Assembly (NCBI GenBank): GCA_023525715.1
Contig: CM042013.1
Location: 71,516,994-71,580,993, forward strand
Source of the DNA: Cichorium intybus
Taxonomy: Eukaryota; Streptophyta; Magnoliopsida; Asterales; Asteraceae
Direction: 5' to 3'
Length of the DNA: 64,000 nucleotides
Below are positions 58,746 to 64,000 of this stretch, piece after piece (within the stretch, counting starts at the first letter, position 1; every line of letters begins with the position of its first letter). The translations under genes and the position numbers were made by a program. The notes below the pieces were generated by a model. The model made no database searches. It had not been told where the DNA came from and was given only the letters and a program-made list of their open reading frames with translations.

Positions 58746-59450
58746 GGTTTCAAAAAACTTAATGCCATATTCATCAGCAAGTGCTTGTCCTTTTGCAGTT
58801 GGAACAGCCTACAACAAAAAGTGATTTCATGAGATATCTTTTTTGAAGGGTAAAATCGTAAAAAAATACAAAACGTAACATACCCTTTTGCTTTCATCCA
58901 TATCAGCTTTGTTCCCAACAAGAATCTTGTTAACATTGTCAGAAGCATGTTGTTCGATGTTACGAATCCAGTTTCTTATGTCTGAAAATAATGAAATTTT
59001 TTTAATAAGTGTCATTATAGGTTTAAGAGAAAAGAATGAAAAAAGAAACTTACTGTTGAAAAATGATTCGTCGGTAACATCATACACCAACAAAATTCCC
59101 ATAACGCCCCTTTAGTAAGCTGGAGTTTGGAGGGGTAAAAGTGTAAATTATAATAGCATTATAATTGGAAAACACGGTGTAATTAAGATGTACCGGTTGT
59201 AATGGTGCGGAATCGTTCTTGACCGGCTGTGTCCCAAATTTGGAGTTTGATCCGTTTGCCATCAAGTTCAACGGTTCTTATCTTGAAATCAATATTGTAT
59301 CAAGAAATTACTCTTTTAAGTTTTATAAAATTAGCAAAAAATTGACAGTTTATAAAGTTTTTAAGAAATGAACTCACCCAATTGTAGTGATGAAACTAGT
59401 GGTGAAAGAAGCATCAGAAAAACGCAAAAGAAGACAACTCTTCCCCATAC
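58746..59450 (-). pseudogene. Captured RabE/Rab8-type small GTPase fragment
   Basis: Minus-strand exon pieces: 59450-59378 (GMGKSCLLLRFSDASFTTSF), 59293-59194 (RTVELDGKRIKLQIWDTAGQ, then ERFRTITT), 59119-59054 (MGILLVYDVTDESFFN), 58981-58883 (IRNWIRNIEQHASDNVNKIL, then VGNKADMDESKR) and 58808-58746 (AVPTAKGQALADEYGIKFFE). These are the P-loop, the switch II WDTAGQ and the NKAD guanine-binding motif of a Rab8/RabE GTPase, which directs secretory vesicles to the plasma membrane. First and last exons (membrane-targeting Cys tail) are absent. TAA at 59112-59114 replaces a Tyr codon, and the acceptor before IDFK has lost its AG. Inactive. Confidence 0.9.
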
Positions 59451-59493
59451 CTGTAAATAAAGGACTTGGGATAATTAATATCGTATTAAAGTA

Positions 59494-59520
59494 CTAGGTT
59501 ATAAGCCCGTGATAAACACG
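59494..59520 (-). mobile_element. Additional Helitron 3' end
   Basis: On the minus strand a 6-bp-stem hairpin (CCCGTG / CACGGG) precedes CTAG (59497-59494) and a T, 67 bp beyond the 3' end of the Helitron at 59561-60044. It may be an alternative 3' end of the same element or a second, truncated Helitron. Confidence 0.7.
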
Positions 59521-59560
59521 GGTTGACAACTTTAATTTTTTTGTGTGATTTATGAGGAGA

Positions 59561-60044
59561 CTAGTTGTAAGACCCGTGTATTACACGGGATGATACAAAA
59601 AATTATTAATTAAGAATATCTAAATATTAATAATTATACATAAGAAATTTGTTTGTGTATCGTGACATCTTGCTTTTGATTTTAACTATTACGACTTTGT
59701 ATTTTGATAAATATAATTGATTATGAGAATATCACCGGTACTAAAATTAAATTCACTATTATGATTGGAATTGTTTATTATGACGTCAATTGTCTCTCTA
59801 TTGTCTCTCAAATCATTCTAAACATTAAAAACTAATATGATATTAAAAAACAATTAATTTTGAAATTGAATGATAACAATTAATTTTGAAACTGAATGAT
59901 AATTAAACCGATTATTAAGGAGTTAGAAACGTTTCAAATCAATTAGTTTTTCTTAAGAAATTTAAAATTATGAGAAAATGACATGTGGCAAATTCAATGA
60001 GAGAATGACATGTGGCTTTGAGTTACTTATTTATTAGGATAGGA
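59561..60044 (-). mobile_element. Non-autonomous Helitron (484 bp) inside the CACTA element
   Basis: On the minus strand it starts TCCTATCCTAATAAATAAG (5' TC at 60044) and ends with the hairpin CCCGTG-TAATA-CACGGG followed by CTAG at 59564-59561. The host bases are A before and T after, as expected for A^T insertion. No coding capacity. Confidence 0.88.
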
Positions 60045-61261
60045 TTCAAATCAAAATCATGATTTAGGAAGAATACCGTTGAAGATGCCAATTTATCAGT
60101 TACATTAGCAAACACTGATTATGAGCATTTATGGAGTATAAAGAGAATGACACGTGGCATTCTCACTGAAAATGAGTCACCATACCTATATCACATTTAT
60201 CATAATTAGAAAATAGAAAGAAAAAATGGAAATGAAAAGTGAGATTTTACTCACAATATCTCGTTTTCAAGGAAGATTAAAGAACTTACGAGATTCTCTA
60301 TGTCATCTTTACCACGTCCCATCTAGGTATCCATGGATAATTTTGCAAAGTATCTGACTTTATCGGGTGATACGATTAAAAAAATATGAAATACATATAA
60401 ATAGCTACTCACACCACCACAGACAAACACAGACAGCTCTGCATAGCATTGCATTTAATTTTTTTTACCAATAATAGCTGTTATAGGTAAAAAAAAAATG
60501 CAAGTAAGTTGCTATAATAGGTAAAAAGTTATAACTACATTACTATTATAGGCAAAAACATTACCTATAACAACGATGTACTTGCATTACTTTACTTATA
60601 ATTGCAACGATGTTGATTCCAAATTTATTTTGTAGATCAAGTCATGATTGAACAAACATGGCTTTAGACTGCCATCGGAATAAATAATACCGATTAAAAA
60701 CTTATTCAACAATTTAATATACTAATTGGATTCTTAAAAGTAATTGCCAAAAGTAAAAACAAAATGGGAACACAAGAGAAAATAACCGTAATTCCTTGTG
60801 AAAAAGAAACATAAACATGTCAAGGCAAATAACAATACATTTAGAGTTCTTTATTAAGAATAACAATCTACTACTTATGTAATGTTTGTCGAAGGTAGAA
60901 AATTGAATAAAAAAGGTCTTGATGGTTGTTATTGATTTAGTGGTCCGTCGTTTGTTGAATACTTATGTCAATGTTATTATAAAAACATTCTATTTACTTT
61001 TGGCATTTTGGGTTAAAATGGCTCCGGCAACAATTGACTTAGTTGATTGATAACTCTTACGAATTGGTGATTAATGGTATTCAGAAACATACCGTATCAT
61101 AACTTGAAGAAAACATCTATAATGCAAAAACAAATCCAAATCCATTCCCTGTCCCATTCCCTGCAACATCTTTGCAAGCTCAACTTTATAATGCAAAAAC
61201 AAATCCAAATCCATAGAATGATTGAGCAAAAACACACGAACAACCAAAATTGTATACACAC
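60045..61261. other. AT-rich CACTA interior, no gene
   Basis: No protein recognised. Short inverted stretches lie around 60450-60610. A 27-bp direct repeat (ATAATGCAAAAACAAATCCA and following) occurs at about 61120 and 61190. Confidence 0.55.
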
Positions 61262-61369
61262 CTGCTCCGGAGACAAAATTGTAACGTTTTTCTGGAGATT
61301 TAGAGAAGAAGAAGTGGATAGGTCATTGATTTGAACATCAATAGTGCTATCCACGACTGAAGAAGCCAT
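61262..61369 (-). pseudogene. Unrecognised captured first exon (36 codons)
   Basis: On the minus strand an ATG at 61369-61367 opens exactly 36 codons, MASSVVDSTIDVQINDLSTS through NVTILSPEQ, ending at a GTGTGT donor. The clean start, hydrophilic sequence and splice donor resemble the first exon of a host gene, but I cannot name it and no second exon follows. Could be chance. Confidence 0.45.
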
Positions 61370-61442
61370 GAAATCGATAAGCAATAGATCTCGATTCTCC
61401 TATGCATCGATTTTGTAAAGACGTACCTTACAAACCCTAAGC

Positions 61443-61655
61443 CTGTGTTTGGCGTGTTAGCTGAAAAGCTAGCTTTTAGCTTATAAGCTAGCTTTTTAAT
61501 AAGTTACTCGAAGGTAGCTTATTGAAAGCTAGCTTATAAGCTATTTTTTAAGCTACGATAAGCTACTTTGTTGGGTTTACCAAACACCAAAATACAATAA
61601 GCTCAAAAAATAAGTTAGCTTATAAGCTAACTTATTTGCGCCAAACAAAGCCTAT
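61443..61655. repeat. Foldback element with TGTTTGGC ends
   Basis: The left end GCCTGTGTTTGGCG is mirrored at the right end by CGCCAAACAAAGCC, and the interior repeats AGCTTATAAGCTAGCTT in both orientations. This resembles small hAT-like MITEs common in plants. No clear target duplication. Confidence 0.65.
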
Positions 61656-61964
61656 CGACATCGATTTCGTAAGGGCCTCAGTCAGTGACGAGGACGTGAC
61701 CGGTGAAGTTGAATTTGTGGAGGCACGACATTGGCGGAGTGATGGCGTTACCCTTAATTGCCGACTTGATTTCGTTTTCGAGTATGAGTGATGGGGTTGG
61801 AATAGGGATAGCAGGAATGGAGCGAAGAATGCGTGAAAAAAGAAAATAAGGGGGAACAAAAAATTTGTTTGAACTTTTGTGAAAAAAGATTAGCTCACCT
61901 TTCCCTTTAGTTTTTGACTTTATCTTACGACATACGTTTTGTATATCATCAATTTTTAAATTAG
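61656..61964. other. CACTA interior near right end, no gene recognised
   Basis: A somewhat GC-richer stretch (61670-61850) is open in several frames on both strands. None gives a recognisable family, though it could be another captured exon. Confidence 0.4.
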
Positions 61965-62086
61965 ATGATAGAGATTTATGACAGACAATTATGTCTGTCA
62001 TAAATTGCAAAAGATGACAAATATTTATGACAGACATTTTGTATGTCGTAGTTCGTCTGTCATTAAAAGTCTTTTTTCTACTAGTG
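61965..62086. repeat. Right subterminal repeats and terminal inverted repeat of CACTA element
   Basis: Repeated TTTATGACAGACA / TGTCTGTCATAAA motifs followed by the inverted terminus CTACTAGTG. Confidence 0.88.
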
Positions 62087-63482
62087 AATAAGTATCCTTA
62101 CATTGTGTTTTTTTTAATCATGTAGCAATTTTTCGGTTATGTGGTATTCATTTTTCATTATGTGGCACTTTTTTCATCTTTTTCATTAAACCTAAAGTAG
62201 ACATTTACATCAATTTTTTCCAATATGCACAACGTTAGGTTACCAACATGTATCTAAAAATTGAGTTAAACAAAAGCACAAAACCATTTTGTGTTATAAT
62301 GCAGCTCTAAACAACCCATTTACATATAAAATGCCAAACAAAAATACCAAATGAAATTGTATGTTGATAATTATCGCGTAAGTACAAATGATGAACCAGT
62401 ACACAGTTCATCCACCATTTATCCCAAATTTTGAAAACATTCGCTTCTCTTGCATGGTGTAGATAGCCTTGCTCCAACTTTCACCTATAGAAATTGAGCA
62501 ACTTTCTTAGAATAATACTCATTTATAGAAACATGCCAAGATGGCATAAAACCGAATATTTTTTTTATATGATTTTATAAACAACCCTTCCATTAATCAC
62601 CAACGAGAACAACGAAGTTGGGATAATATTTGTAGGTTTAGAATGTGTAGACTTATATCACCAATTATATACTTGAAATATGATCTCAAGACAATCAGAA
62701 AAGGAAAACCTCACAAAAAGACAATTAGTCATTCTATACAAAGTCTGACCATCTTTTTTACCAAAATTGAAAAAGGTTTTAATATCAGATGGAGTAATAC
62801 TAACCTCGAAATTTATATAATTTTGTAAGAATATCTGAGGGTATATAACTAACATTACACAAGGATTGAGATAGTGCTAAACTTTTACAAAATTTATGAA
62901 AGTCAATATCTTAAAGAAAGATGGGTTTGACCAAAAAGCTCAAAGTTTCTAGATTGAAGTCCAAATTGTATACAATTTACAATTTAGTTATGTTTTCTAG
63001 CAATTCTTTTAACAATGGAAAGAAAACAAAAAGATGTTGCTGCAAAATCAGATGAACTAATACAGTTGCAACCTATATATCAGTAAGATACAAGCATTCA
63101 TTTGATTCATCCTCAAATGGACACATAGCAACTTAATGGTAAAAATTATACAAAAACTGAAAGGCTATTCGGCTTACTGCACTTATAGCCTTTTCTTCTT
63201 CTAGGAAGAATTGGATTAATCTTATCAACAAACAAAAGCAAATGGGTCTCAAAATTAAAGTTTTTAAGACTTTGGGCAAATTATGGAAAAGTTTAAAATA
63301 CAGAAACTGAACCTTACCTAATAGGGAAACTACTACATTTATCCAAAGACGGATACGAGTAGTAGAAGTTAGAACCTTCTTTTTGTTAACAGTATTAATT
63401 TTAAAATATTATTAAAATTAATAACCTGAATTAAGTAGTTATTTAAGAGAAGGATGGTCGGCAAGGAGATGACATACCTTTT
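62087..63482. other. Spacer of second segment, right of the CACTA element
   Basis: Continues 56691-57021 and matches 26990-27763 in the first segment, then 32647-32729 (NLR 3' flank). It lacks the copia present in the first segment. No gene seen. Confidence 0.75.
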
Positions 63483-64000
63483 CTACCACACTGTTATTGT
63501 CAAATTTGATGGGCTGGAAGTTGTCTTAAGATCTCTAATCTTCGGGCATGACTGAATTACAAGTGTTTTAAGGCAGGGGAGGTGTGGTAAGACCTCTGAA
63601 AATGATTCCACATCCATAAAACTCCAGAGCTCTATAGAAACCAGAGATGGTAGAACAAGAAAAGATGATGATGGAGTGGTAGTCTTACTCACATCGTCTG
63701 CCACTGCAAATGAAACTACTCCTGAATTTTCCCCACTTAAAAATAGTTCAACTAGTGATGTTGGAAAATTCTGCAGGCCCCAATCTGACATGGGCTTCTT
63801 TAAGCGTCCTATCCTTAGTATCCTTAAATTAGGAGGCCACGACTCACAAGGAAAGGAGTTGTCCATACTTGGACAATTAGTTATGAACATGTCTTCCAAA
63901 GATGTGAGACTTTGAAAATGCTCATGAGGAAATGACTTTAGATTCTTACAAAAACTGATATCAAGAGATTTTAGGCGAGACATGGGGACAAAACCGAAAT
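63483..64000 (-). CDS. Second NLR, C-terminal LRR part (continues beyond the window)
   Basis: The frame is open from the window edge to a TAG at 63483, about 172 residues. It reads SRLKSLDISFCKNLKSFPHE, SLTSLEDMFITNCPS, then SWPPNLRILRIGRLKKPMSD and ends SPSNLTITVW. This is a paralogue of the first NLR without the copia insertion at SWPP, and it shows the undisturbed sequence there. Repeats of the LxxLxxLxIxxCxxL type are the LRR ligand/effector-sensing region. Whether the NB-ARC and coiled-coil parts are intact cannot be judged from this window. Confidence 0.85.
   Translation of the reverse strand, partial: FGFVPMSRLKSLDISFCKNLKSFPHEHFQSLTSLEDMFITNCPSMDNSFPCESWPPNLRILRIGRLKKPMSDWGLQNFPTSLVELFLSGENSGVVSFAVADDVSKTTTPSSSFLVLPSLVSIELWSFMDVESFSEVLPHLPCLKTLVIQSCPKIRDLKTTSSPSNLTITVW

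Noticed and set aside
58746..59450. A functional RabE GTPase gene
   Set aside because: First and last exons missing, an in-frame TAA, a lost splice acceptor, and location inside a CACTA element.
61071..61260. Frames over the repeated AACAAATCCAAATCC motif
   Set aside because: Created by a short direct duplication; no family resemblance.

Overview
This window is plant nuclear DNA. It has intron-rich genes with GT-AG introns, a CNL-type disease-resistance (NLR) gene, Ty1/copia and chromovirus-type Ty3/gypsy LTR retrotransposons primed by initiator tRNA-Met, and CACTA, hAT, Mutator-like and Helitron elements. Base composition is strongly AT-rich. A eudicot, possibly Asteraceae such as a lettuce relative, is my best guess from the style of the NLR and repeats. 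That is inference; nothing in the sequence proves it.

Layout. 1-3,199 ends in a clear Helitron 3' terminus. 3,339-13,678 is the one host gene that looks complete: a seven-exon ubiquitin-specific protease of the UBP24/USP10 type. Its introns hold a Mutator-type MITE, a 2.8-kb solo gypsy LTR, a 1.3-kb palindrome with long TA arrays, and a compositionally foreign 200-bp patch. 14.2-25.6 kb is a pile of elements: a hAT element, an old plus-strand copia gag, a very young minus-strand copia with identical LTRs and a matching target duplication, and an older truncated minus-strand copia.

From 25.6 kb a paralogous segment begins: [last exon of UBP24] - [spacer] - [NLR on the minus strand]. It is split by a copia element (27.8-32.6 kb). 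Another copia sits inside the NLR coding sequence (33.09-46.62 kb) and itself carries a complete gypsy element in its 3' LTR. The NLR (49.6 to 32.7 kb, minus) has lost its coiled-coil end and carries two in-frame stops, so it is a pseudogene. At 51 kb there is a fragment of a plant glycosyltransferase (GT92/DUF23-like). A second solo LTR lies at 52.5-55.7 kb.

The same [UBP24 tail] - [spacer] - [NLR] segment starts again at about 56 kb and runs off the window with the 3' part of a second NLR (63.48-64 kb). In this copy the spacer is split by a 5.07-kb non-autonomous CACTA transposon. The CACTA holds exon pieces of an STT3-type oligosaccharyltransferase subunit and a RabE/Rab8-type GTPase, one unrecognised exon, and a nested Helitron.

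Overall the window looks like an NLR cluster that grew by segmental duplication dragging the tail of UBP24 along, and was then filled with nested transposons. Relative order is readable from nesting and LTR divergence: NLR, then the copia inside it (LTRs about 2% different by eye), then the gypsy inside that (about 1%). The copia at 16.5 kb (0%) is the most recent. I saw no rRNA, tRNA, CRISPR array or intact transposase.
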